A stretch of 11,502 bases of DNA from an uncultured Veillonella sp. (lineage in GTDB: Bacteria; Bacillota; Negativicutes; Veillonellales; Veillonellaceae). Made by a program: the position numbers and the translations under genes. Shown here one piece after another: positions 6,421 through 11,502 of the stretch (within the stretch, counting starts at the first letter, position 1; every line of letters starts with the position of its first letter). The notes beneath the pieces were generated by a model. The model searched no databases. It was not told where the DNA came from and saw only the letters and a list, made by a program, of their open reading frames with translations. The stretch lies in assembly GCF_905209685.1 (NCBI RefSeq), contig NZ_CAJLUB010000051.1, positions 1 through 11,502 on the forward strand, in the 5' to 3' direction.

Positions 6421-7359
6421 ATGATTTTACAGACGGGACAACGTACGGATATTCCTGCCTTTTATGGGCAATGGTTGATTAATCGTGTTCATCAAGGATT
6501 TGTAGATGTACGAAATCCCTATAACCCAATGCAGATAACACGGTATCCTATTAATCATGAAGTAGTAGATGGTATTGCGTTTTGTACAAAGAATCCTTTG
6601 CCATTTATTCCGCTCTTACATGAAATAAATGATTATAGACAGTTTTGGCACATGACTATAACCCCTTATGGTCCAGATATCGAGCCCTATGTACCAAAAG
6701 CAGATTCTGTAATAGACGGATTTAAACAAATATCAACAAGACTGAATCCTCAATCCATGGTGTGGCGTTATGATCCTATTATTTTAACCCATATCTACAC
6801 AATAGATTTCCATTTTGAAAGCTTTTATAACATGGCTAAGGCGCTAGAAGGATATACGGATACGGTAGTTGTAAGTTTCTTAGATATATTTGATAAGGTG
6901 GCTCAGAACTTTCCTGAAGGTTTTAGACCAAGTGTTGATGTACAACATAACATTATTAAGGAGCTTATTTCTATTGCTCATTCTTGCAATATGGACCTTA
7001 AAACCTGTGGAGAAGGGGACGCATTTAAAGAATTAGGGGCTAATACGGAAGGTTGTTTAACCTTAGATTGTTATGAACGGGCTTGGAATGTTACGTTAAA
7101 AGCACCTAAACGGGCACCAGCGAGACCGGAATGTAATTGTTATTTACATGGTGATATAGGTGCCTATGATAGTTGTAGTCATTTCTGTCGCTATTGTTAT
7201 GCTAATACAAATCAGGCGGCGGTCCGGCATAATCGTTTGTTACATGATCCAAATTCTAGTTTACTTATTGACCAGCTTTCAAAAACAGCAATTATTAAAG
7301 AAAGCATGGAAAAAAGCTGGATTATTGATACAAATTACAGGCAAGAAACTCTATTTTAG
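6421..7359 (+). CDS. DUF1848 family protein with a C-terminal Cys cluster
   Basis: A 312-residue protein of the uncharacterised DUF1848 family, recognised by QRTDIPAFYGQWLINR (7-22), VRNPYNP (30-36), GIAFCTKNP (51-59), TITPYGPDIEP (79-89) and VWRYDPI (114-120). The rest is rich in helix-strand alternation, compatible with a TIM-barrel-like fold. The C-terminal third is cysteine-rich: Cys189, Cys196, Cys212, Cys217, Cys238, Cys240, and CSHFCRYCYAN (252-262), where Cys252-x3-Cys256-x2-Cys259 has the spacing of a radical-SAM 4Fe-4S cluster but lies near the C-terminus instead of the N-terminus. The family resemblance to radical-SAM clusters is known; the reaction is not. It is divergent from a methyltransferase and upstream of a HAD/DUF4241 pair with its own promoter. 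No clear terminator follows the stop codon. Confidence 0.88.
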   Translation: MILQTGQRTDIPAFYGQWLINRVHQGFVDVRNPYNPMQITRYPINHEVVDGIAFCTKNPLPFIPLLHEINDYRQFWHMTITPYGPDIEPYVPKADSVIDGFKQISTRLNPQSMVWRYDPIILTHIYTIDFHFESFYNMAKALEGYTDTVVVSFLDIFDKVAQNFPEGFRPSVDVQHNIIKELISIAHSCNMDLKTCGEGDAFKELGANTEGCLTLDCYERAWNVTLKAPKRAPARPECNCYLHGDIGAYDSCSHFCRYCYANTNQAAVRHNRLLHDPNSSLLIDQLSKTAIIKESMEKSWIIDTNYRQETLF

Positions 7360-7426
7360 ATGGAATTACGATGCTATATAACGATTATTTCGTTGACGTG
7401 TCGTGTAAAATAGATAACAAAGGGGG

Positions 7427-7455
7427 TTGTCAAAGAGACACCTCAGGAATATAAG
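7427..7455 (+). promoter_or_regulatory. Promoter of the HAD-DUF4241 pair
   Basis: TTGTCA (7427-7432) and TATAAG (7450-7455) are 17 bases apart, each one base from consensus. Transcription would start near 7461, giving a leader of about 45 bases. An upstream TTGACG (7393-7398) has no good partner at normal spacing. Confidence 0.5.
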
Positions 7456-7503
7456 AGGGTAGAACGACGATTGTTATGTTTATACTATATTAAAGGAGGT
7501 GTC
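7437..7503 (+). promoter_or_regulatory. Inverted repeat covering the HAD gene's ribosome binding site
   Basis: GACACCTC (7437-7444) is an exact reverse complement of GAGGTGTC (7496-7503), which is the heart of the ribosome binding site AAAGGAGGTGTC before ATG 7506. In a transcript that begins upstream of 7437 this could hide the ribosome binding site. A transcript from the promoter at 7427-7455 would lack the left arm, so the pairing would matter only for read-through messages or as a DNA-level pair of operators. Confidence 0.35.
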
Positions 7504-7505
7504 GT

Positions 7506-8417
7506 ATGATAACATACAAAAGTGATTCTAAAGATTCATCCTTGGGATCTCGTGAAGACTCTATGCCAGTCCTTGCCATGTGCTACGATTTTGATAAGAC
7601 CTTAACACCGGATGATATGCAGGCACAAGGCTTTATTCAATCTGTTGGCTATGATGAGGAGCAAATCAAGCAGTTCTGGCAAGAATCGAATCAATTGGCT
7701 AAGAAAAATGATATGGATAATAACTTAGCCTATATGTACAAGATGATCCAAGAGGCTGTAGGTCGCTTTTATGTAACTAAAGAAAAGCTCATGGAATATG
7801 GGAATCAAGTAGAGTTGTATGATGGTGTTCGCACTTGGTTTGAACGTATTAGAGAGTATGGATTAGAACATGGTGTTCGCATTGAACATTACATTATCTC
7901 TTCTGGATTGAAGGAGATGATAGAAGGCACAGAAATGGCGAAAGAGGGAGCTTTCACTAAAATATATGCCAGTGCATTTATGTTCGACGACAAGGGTGTA
8001 GCCGTATGGCCTGCGCAAGCAATTAACTATACGAATAAAACTCAGTTTTTGTTCCGTATTCAAAAGGGAATTCTAGATATTAATGATACAGGCGTTAACG
8101 ATTATATTAAGCCTGAGGACCAACGTGTTCCATTCCGCAATATGATTTATATTGGGGATAGTGATACAGATATTCCTTGCATGAGCCTTGTTAACGCAAA
8201 TGGAGGCCATTCTATAGGTGTGTATGATCCTATTAAAAAGGATAAAGATAAGGTATATAAGATGATGCGTCATCACCGTATACGCTATTATGCACCTGCA
8301 GACTATACAAATGGTTCCCAGTTAGATACATTAGTTAAACAAATTATACGCAAAACAGCGGCATATGAAGTGTTAGAGGGCGAGTATATACATTGTAAAC
8401 ACGAAGCAGAGGAGTAA
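7506..8417 (+). CDS. HAD-superfamily phosphatase
   Basis: A 303-residue haloacid-dehalogenase-type hydrolase of the phosphoserine-phosphatase-like group. Motif I is YDFDKTLTP (27-35) with the nucleophile Asp28 and acid/base Asp30; motif II is ISSG (131-134); the motif III lysine is probably Lys178 in NKTQF (177-181); motif IV is GDSDTDIPC (217-225) with the Mg-binding aspartates. The helical cap lies between motifs I and II (about 40-105). The substrate cannot be assigned, since the family includes phosphoserine, nucleotide and sugar-phosphate phosphatases. The start at 7506 is supported by AAAGGAGGT (7492-7500); the later in-frame ATG at 7563 has no such site, although the first 20 residues look unstructured. 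The stop codon overlaps the spacing region of the next gene's ribosome binding site, so the two genes are translated from one message. Confidence 0.9.
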   Translation: MITYKSDSKDSSLGSREDSMPVLAMCYDFDKTLTPDDMQAQGFIQSVGYDEEQIKQFWQESNQLAKKNDMDNNLAYMYKMIQEAVGRFYVTKEKLMEYGNQVELYDGVRTWFERIREYGLEHGVRIEHYIISSGLKEMIEGTEMAKEGAFTKIYASAFMFDDKGVAVWPAQAINYTNKTQFLFRIQKGILDINDTGVNDYIKPEDQRVPFRNMIYIGDSDTDIPCMSLVNANGGHSIGVYDPIKKDKDKVYKMMRHHRIRYYAPADYTNGSQLDTLVKQIIRKTAAYEVLEGEYIHCKHEAEE

Positions 8418-8418
8418 T

Positions 8419-9162
8419 ATGGAACAATCTAAATTGACAAGTGAATGGATTCAAACGTTTAACCGTTTAGGTTCTGAAGGTAAATTAAAACCTACCGTAC
8501 CATATCATGATTTATTTAACCGTAAAGAGCTAAAAGGATTCCCCTTACATACATTACCTATGTGGACTGTAACATTCCCAACTGGTCATATTACATGCTG
8601 CGATCCTTTGGTAACATTACCTAATAAACCAGATACATATATTAGAACTGTAGAACCAGGTACGTATTTGTTAGAAACAAAAATTATTGAAATGGAACCA
8701 AATGAGTATCGCTATGTGGCAAGCCGTGTTGTTTTTAGTGGCAATGAGCCTGTTAACTATGAATTGGCTTTAAAAGGTACGGAAGACTTAACAGATCTTG
8801 ATGATGGTGAAAGCTACATCGGGTTCCCTGTAGATTCTGGACTTGCTACTGTAGTTGATGCAGAAACTATCGAAACCTATAGAAAGTTCTATGATCAATG
8901 GCATACAAACTATCCTGATAAAAATATCTATGATGATTACTACAGTGATTTGTTCCAGTTAAATGCATTGGCATATCCACAATTCCAACGGTCTAAAGGG
9001 GATTGGATTAACTTTACAATTCCTGAAACTGAATTAACAGTACCTATGATTCAATCCGGCTTTGGAGATGGTTTATATCCTGTATACTGGGCCTTTGATA
9101 AAGATGGTCAAATCTGCCAACTGATTATGGAATATATTGATTGCAGCGAAGCATATCAATAA
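8419..9162 (+). CDS. DUF4241 family protein
   Basis: A 247-residue protein that I place in the uncharacterised DUF4241 family from PTGHITCCDPL (54-64), VEPGTY (78-83), ASRVVFSG (101-108), GFPVDSG (135-141), WINF (196-199) and the C-terminal SGFGDGLYPVYWAFDKDG (213-230). No signal peptide or membrane segment is seen, so it is probably cytosolic. The start is one base after the HAD stop codon, and its ribosome binding site AGAGGAG (8408-8414) lies inside the end of the HAD gene, so translation is coupled. The pairing suggests a joint function, but no role is known to me. A strong terminator follows within about 60 bases. Confidence 0.82.
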   Translation: MEQSKLTSEWIQTFNRLGSEGKLKPTVPYHDLFNRKELKGFPLHTLPMWTVTFPTGHITCCDPLVTLPNKPDTYIRTVEPGTYLLETKIIEMEPNEYRYVASRVVFSGNEPVNYELALKGTEDLTDLDDGESYIGFPVDSGLATVVDAETIETYRKFYDQWHTNYPDKNIYDDYYSDLFQLNALAYPQFQRSKGDWINFTIPETELTVPMIQSGFGDGLYPVYWAFDKDGQICQLIMEYIDCSEAYQ

Positions 9163-9216
9163 TATGATCTAGTGTAGTATGTAAAGATATAAGCCAAATA
9201 AACTTAATATATACAA

Positions 9217-9246
9217 AAAAGACGCTTAGAATACTAAGCGTCTTTT
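9217..9246. terminator. Bidirectional intrinsic terminator
   Basis: AAAAGACGCTTAG (9217-9229) pairs perfectly with CTAAGCGTCTTTT (9234-9246) around an AATA loop. On the + strand TTTTATAT follows, ending the HAD-DUF4241 message. On the - strand the hairpin is followed by TTTTTTGTAT, which serves the small - strand gene at 9271-9420. The strength in the - direction is independent support that the small gene is transcribed. Confidence 0.9.
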
Positions 9247-9270
9247 ATATATTATATTTAATTGTAAGGT

Positions 9271-9420
9271 CTAAACTCCGAAAATCCAGTTAACGAATAC
9301 ACGAAGGATACTAAGACCTACAATAATTTCGGCTAAGAATCTTAAGGAACCTTCCATACCATTACCTAAATGTTTTAAACTGCCAATTTTGGCTTTACTT
9401 ACGATGTCACACCAGCACAT
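9271..9420 (-). CDS. Small hydrophobic protein, 49 residues
   Basis: A short gene not covered by longer reading frames. It begins MCWCDIVSKAKIGSLKHLGN and ends VFVNWIFGV, 49 residues in all. GGAGG on the - strand (9427-9431) lies six bases before the ATG, as good as any in the window, and a strong terminator in the right direction follows 25 bases after the stop. Residues 28-49 are strongly hydrophobic with one Glu (31) and one Arg (40), giving one membrane segment or an amphipathic helix; residues 1-27 carry four positive charges and a CWC motif. There is no classical signal peptide. Possible identities are a small membrane regulator, a type I toxin or a bacteriocin-like peptide; nothing in the sequence decides. 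I do not recognise a family. Confidence 0.7.
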   Translation of the reverse strand: MCWCDIVSKAKIGSLKHLGNGMEGSLRFLAEIIVGLSILRVFVNWIFGV

Positions 9421-9451
9421 ATAATACCTCCGTGAGAGTTAATATGAGTAA

Positions 9452-9480
9452 ATTACATAACTTATATGCTTATTTTACAA
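9452..9480 (-). promoter_or_regulatory. Probable promoter of the small hydrophobic gene
   Basis: Read on the - strand, TTGTAA (9475-9480) and TGTAAT (9452-9457) are 17 bases apart, giving a start near 9445 and a leader of about 25 bases. In DNA this AT-rich, promoter-like words are frequent, so the call is moderate. Confidence 0.4.
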
Positions 9481-9944
9481 CCTTATATCAAAAATTTCAA
9501 TATGTATTTAAAATTAAATAATAATAATTCTACACATACATCTATAATAATAAAATTATAGTTACCATAAACCTACATAAAATAAGGAATCATAAGCATC
9601 TAGTTAGTTTGGTATATATTAAGGTTATGTAAGACTTATATAAATATATATAGCTAAATGATGTTATATAAAAAGATAGTTGTATTAGATACAAAGCATT
9701 ATTTAAGAGCTTATATGTATATACACCTAAGGTTAATGATTAATAGGCTTAAAAAACATAGTTTAAACATTTACATATATTAAGTTTTATATAGTGAGAT
9801 TAACTAGGTTACATAAATTAAATTAGAATTATAAGGTTAGATAAATTGAGTTAAATATTGTGTAATGGACTGGATTACATAATATGAAACGATAGGATCT
9901 GTTGATTGATTAATTTAAAGGCTTATTTGGGTTGAAATGTAAAT
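9481..9944. other. Very AT-rich region without a protein gene
   Basis: By hand count 37 of 180 bases in 9541-9720 are G or C (about 20%), far below the genes here. All frames on both strands are broken by frequent stops and I see no ribosome binding site with a following frame. AGGTTA occurs four times on the + strand (9622, 9730, 9806, 9834). Small palindromes occur, such as TTGTAT-TAG-ATACAA (9680-9694) and a 12-bp hairpin at 9855-9885. A small RNA on the + strand, a decayed gene, or a protein-binding AT-rich spacer are all possible. Confidence 0.6.
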
Positions 9945-9977
9945 AAACTAGCTTATAGATATATAGGCTAGTTTTTT
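9855..9977 (+). ncRNA. Candidate small RNA ending at an orphan terminator
   Basis: A strong + strand terminator (9945-9977) has no protein gene upstream of it on that strand for about 780 bases, and the last one has its own terminator. Before it stands a hairpin of 12 base pairs (9855-9866 with 9874-9885, one G-U) with the G-rich loop GGACTGG. This fits the 3' part of a non-coding RNA. The 5' end is unknown: promoter-like words are common here and none is convincing. The start given is only the first visible structure. Confidence 0.3.
9945..9977 (+). terminator. Strong + strand terminator with no obvious gene
   Basis: The 13-bp stem AAACTAGCTTATA (9945-9957) with TATAGGCTAGTTT (9962-9974), one G-U pair, has a four-base loop and runs into TTTTTT (9972-9977) and further T-rich DNA. 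Read on the - strand it lacks a comparable T-run, so it acts for + strand transcripts. Confidence 0.8.
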
Positions 9978-9988
9978 ATTTGTTTTTA

Positions 9989-10025
9989 AATTACTTCCGA
10001 TAACGATATATTATCGGAAGTAATT
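9989..10025. repeat. Perfect 15-bp inverted repeat
   Basis: AATTACTTCCGATAA (9989-10003) and TTATCGGAAGTAATT (10011-10025) are exact inverted copies around a seven-base spacer. Neither side is followed by a T-run, so it is not a standard terminator. It sits between the + strand terminator and the - strand terminator of the PAP2 gene. A protein-binding palindrome or an RNA stability stem are possible. Confidence 0.65.
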
Positions 10026-10029
10026 ATAT

Positions 10030-10057
10030 AAAGAAAATTGGGCCTATATGACCCAAT
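10030..10057 (-). terminator. Intrinsic terminator of the PAP2 gene
   Basis: On the - strand ATTGGG (10052-10057) pairs with CCCAAT (10037-10042) around a nine-base loop and is followed by TTTTCTTT. It lies 35 bases after the PAP2 stop codon. Confidence 0.65.
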
Positions 10058-10091
10058 CCCTTATGTTATGTAGTTTTTTAGCTTATTAAGC

Positions 10092-10709
10092 TTATTTGCG
10101 TTTAAATGTGTATGGTTCGTATTCTACATCATTATGACGGTTAGTCCACCAGTTCCAACCGATTCTTGCAAGCTTCCATGCAATGAAGCCTACGATGATT
10201 CCCAATACTAAGCCTGTTAATACATCTGTTGGATAATGTACAAATAGATATACTCTAGAAAATGCTACTACTAATGACCCAAGTAATGCTATAATTCCTA
10301 AATATCGCTTCTGAGGCGCTATTTGACTCAAGCCTAGGTAAATGGTCATGGCTGATGCAAATGAACCAAAACTATGGCCTGACGGGAATGAATAACTATT
10401 TGCTTTTGGTAACGCAGACTCTAATGGTACTGTTACATTAGGAAAATCTACAAATGGTCTTAATCTAGCTACATGTGGTTTTAAACCTTGGTCACCGATG
10501 ATTAATACAAATCCTAATGCAATTATTATAGCTACGCCTAATACACGGTATTTTTTTTGTAACATCAATAATAAGGCAATGACAATCCATAAGGCACCGC
10601 TGCCAGTAATTTTTGAAATAAATGCCATAATTGGTGTTAAAAAACTATATACAAGATGGTCATGTACATAGAAGATCAAGGAGTGATCAAATTGTAAGAT
10701 TGTGTCCAT
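10092..10709 (-). CDS. PAP2-family membrane phosphatase, possibly undecaprenyl-diphosphatase
   Basis: A 205-residue integral membrane phosphatase. The three PAP2 signature motifs are complete: KPHVARLRP (77-85, K-x6-RP), PSGH (109-112) and SRVYLFVHYPTD (151-162, SR-x5-H-x3-D), supplying the phosphate-binding lysine/arginines and the catalytic histidines. Hydrophobic segments at about 20-32, 38-51, 57-72, 117-130, 136-150 and 162-180 fit the usual six-helix layout with the active site facing outward. The basic C-terminal tail is cytosolic. Likely substrates are undecaprenyl diphosphate (BcrC/PgpB-like recycling of the cell-wall lipid carrier) or phosphatidylglycerol phosphate; sequence alone does not decide. 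AAGAGGA (10714-10720 on the - strand) precedes the start. The promoter carries operator-like repeats. The neighbour on the same strand is a VanW-family gene, also linked to the cell envelope, but a hairpin lies between them. Confidence 0.9.
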   Translation of the reverse strand: MDTILQFDHSLIFYVHDHLVYSFLTPIMAFISKITGSGALWIVIALLLMLQKKYRVLGVAIIIALGFVLIIGDQGLKPHVARLRPFVDFPNVTVPLESALPKANSYSFPSGHSFGSFASAMTIYLGLSQIAPQKRYLGIIALLGSLVVAFSRVYLFVHYPTDVLTGLVLGIIVGFIAWKLARIGWNWWTNRHNDVEYEPYTFKRK

Positions 10710-10734
10710 AGTTTCCTCTTCTATTTAACTAAAT

Positions 10735-10768
10735 GATAATTATTGAGAATGATTGAGAATAGATTATA
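10735..10768 (-). promoter_or_regulatory. PAP2 gene -10 box and operator-like direct repeats
   Basis: On the - strand a perfect TATAAT lies at 10763-10768, placing the start near 10756; no good -35 is seen. Written on the + strand, GATAAT (10735-10740), GAGAAT (10745-10750) and GAGAAT (10755-10760) follow with an exact 10-base period, the last two as the longer repeat ATTGAGAAT. They cover the start site and leader, the place for a repressor. The hexamers resemble the units of Fur boxes, but their 10-base spacing does not. An inverted copy, TTCTCAAT, lies at 10823-10830. Confidence 0.5.
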
Positions 10769-10842
10769 TCCTCAATATTCTGTATTGGATTTCCATATAC
10801 TTTGTAATATGTATATATTGGTTTCTCAATTACATCCAAATA

Positions 10843-10886
10843 ATAGCCTAAACTATTTATACCTCATGGTCAATAGTTTAGGCTAT
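10843..10886 (-). terminator. Probable hairpin terminator after the VanW gene
   Basis: ATAGCCTAAACTATT (10843-10857) and AATAGTTTAGGCTAT (10872-10886) are exact inverted copies around a 14-base loop, 18 bases after the VanW stop codon. The tail on the - strand is only TATTTGG, so it may act more as an mRNA end-protector than as a strong terminator. Confidence 0.55.
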
Positions 10887-10904
10887 ATTTAATAAAATCT
10901 TTAA

Positions 10905-11502
10905 TTATGGTTTCTTTTTATCTGCTTTTTTAGTTGAACCTTCAGGTGGCATTGTTATGATTGTATCTACTGGGTCATATACAGATTCAAAGGAATCAGT
11001 TTGTGTAACCCAATTACCATATGTTATGGTTCTATACGTATTCATTGTTAAGCCTACATGCCCTTCTTGTACTTCTTTTTCTTTTAAAGACGGATCTACG
11101 CGTGTAATTGTCTTATTTGGTATTTCACTACGATCACCAACTGAAATAGATACATTTTTAGGCTTGTCTTGAGCAGTACCTATAATATAGATGGTTAGTG
11201 TACCATGATTCATCACACTGAGGATATAAATGGATTGCTGGTATGGATTTCTAAACTTAAAGTCCAAATAGCCCCATGCTACTGTAGCATCACGACCAGC
11301 TTGAATATATCCAACAGGTTCAAAGTGAGGTGTACGTTCTACAATATTCATGCCAGATAATAATGCTGTATTAAAGATGGTAGAACTAACTTGGCAAATG
11401 CCACCACCAATACCTGGAACTAATTTGCCATCAATCATTACCGGTGCATCATCATAGCCAGCCTCAGCAGTACGTTCACCTACAACATCGTTAAAGGAGA
11501 AT
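10905..11502 (-). CDS. VanW-family protein, 3' part (5' end outside the window)
   Basis: The reading frame stays open to the right edge, so 198 codons of the C-terminal part are present. The internal ATG at 11438 is not the real start: the 21 codons before it read FSFNDVVGERTAEAGYDDAP, the well conserved VanW lead-in. It continues with GGGICQVSST, VERTPHFEPVGY, GRDATVAWGYLDFKFRN, all VanW hallmarks. The following 90 residues are strand-rich with an EGHVG segment, like the G5-type extension often found after VanW, and end in a Lys-rich tail. Full-length homologues have an N-terminal membrane anchor and an extracytoplasmic domain that binds or modifies the envelope; the exact role of VanW is not known. 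Despite the name, this domain alone does not show vancomycin resistance. Confidence 0.92.
   Translation of the reverse strand, partial: FSFNDVVGERTAEAGYDDAPVMIDGKLVPGIGGGICQVSSTIFNTALLSGMNIVERTPHFEPVGYIQAGRDATVAWGYLDFKFRNPYQQSIYILSVMNHGTLTIYIIGTAQDKPKNVSISVGDRSEIPNKTITRVDPSLKEKEVQEGHVGLTMNTYRTITYGNWVTQTDSFESVYDPVDTIITMPPEGSTKKADKKKP

Noticed and set aside
7160..7381. 73-codon + strand frame overlapping the end of the DUF1848 gene, as a possible frameshifted extension
   Set aside because: The DUF1848 protein is complete in its own frame with the expected C-terminal cluster; the other frame has no family resemblance and no ribosome binding site.
9421..10091. Replication origin in the AT-rich spacer
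   Set aside because: I found no DnaA-box cluster (TTATNCACA) and no dnaA, dnaN or rep gene; AT-richness alone is not enough.
10957..11172. 71-codon + strand frame opposite the VanW gene
   Set aside because: Antisense shadow of a clearly conserved gene, with no ribosome binding site.
10905..11438. Complete 177-residue gene starting at the ATG at 11438
   Set aside because: The conserved VanW lead-in continues upstream in the same frame to the window edge, so the gene is partial, not short.
10905..11502. Vancomycin resistance gene
   Set aside because: VanW-domain proteins are common in Firmicutes without resistance clusters, and no vanHAX-type genes are here.

Overview
The window looks like the chromosome of a low-GC anaerobe of the Negativicutes, most likely a Veillonella species. 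This rests on AT-rich codon use, strong GGAGG ribosome binding sites, and recognition of protein families. It is inference, because there is no rRNA or other marker gene here. No mobile element, CRISPR array, tRNA or rRNA is visible.

Left part (1-4644, + strand): a terminator from an upstream gene is followed by four genes in one direction, which together recycle the nucleoside by-products of S-adenosylmethionine (SAM). They are a methylthioadenosine/methylthioinosine phosphorylase (mtnP-like), methylthioribose-1-phosphate isomerase (mtnA), a short S-adenosylhomocysteine-hydrolase-type enzyme (ahcY-like) and a methylthioadenosine/S-adenosylhomocysteine deaminase (mtaD). Two of the enzymes carry altered purine-pocket residues: Asn207/Ala209 in the phosphorylase, and Glu53/Lys55/Asp344 in the hydrolase. 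With a deaminase beside them, this suggests a route in which adenosyl by-products are first deaminated and then processed as inosyl compounds. Stem-loops without U-tracts sit in two of the three gaps.

Middle part (4645-9270): a lipoprotein of unknown function with its own -10 box; a long hairpin that can end transcription from both sides; a convergent class I SAM methyltransferase on the - strand; a divergent DUF1848 protein with a radical-SAM-like CxxxCxxC cluster near its C-terminus; then a two-gene unit of a HAD phosphatase and a DUF4241 protein, ended by a bidirectional terminator.

Right part (9217-11502): that terminator also serves an unlisted 49-codon gene on the - strand (9271-9420) with an excellent ribosome binding site and one hydrophobic segment. 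Beyond it lie about 650 bases of very AT-rich DNA (about 20% G+C by hand count over 9541-9720) without a protein gene. They end in a strong + strand terminator that has no visible gene to serve, so a small RNA is possible. Then, on the - strand, come a PAP2-family membrane phosphatase, with an operator-like array of direct repeats over its probable start site, and the 3' part of a VanW-family gene that runs off the right edge.
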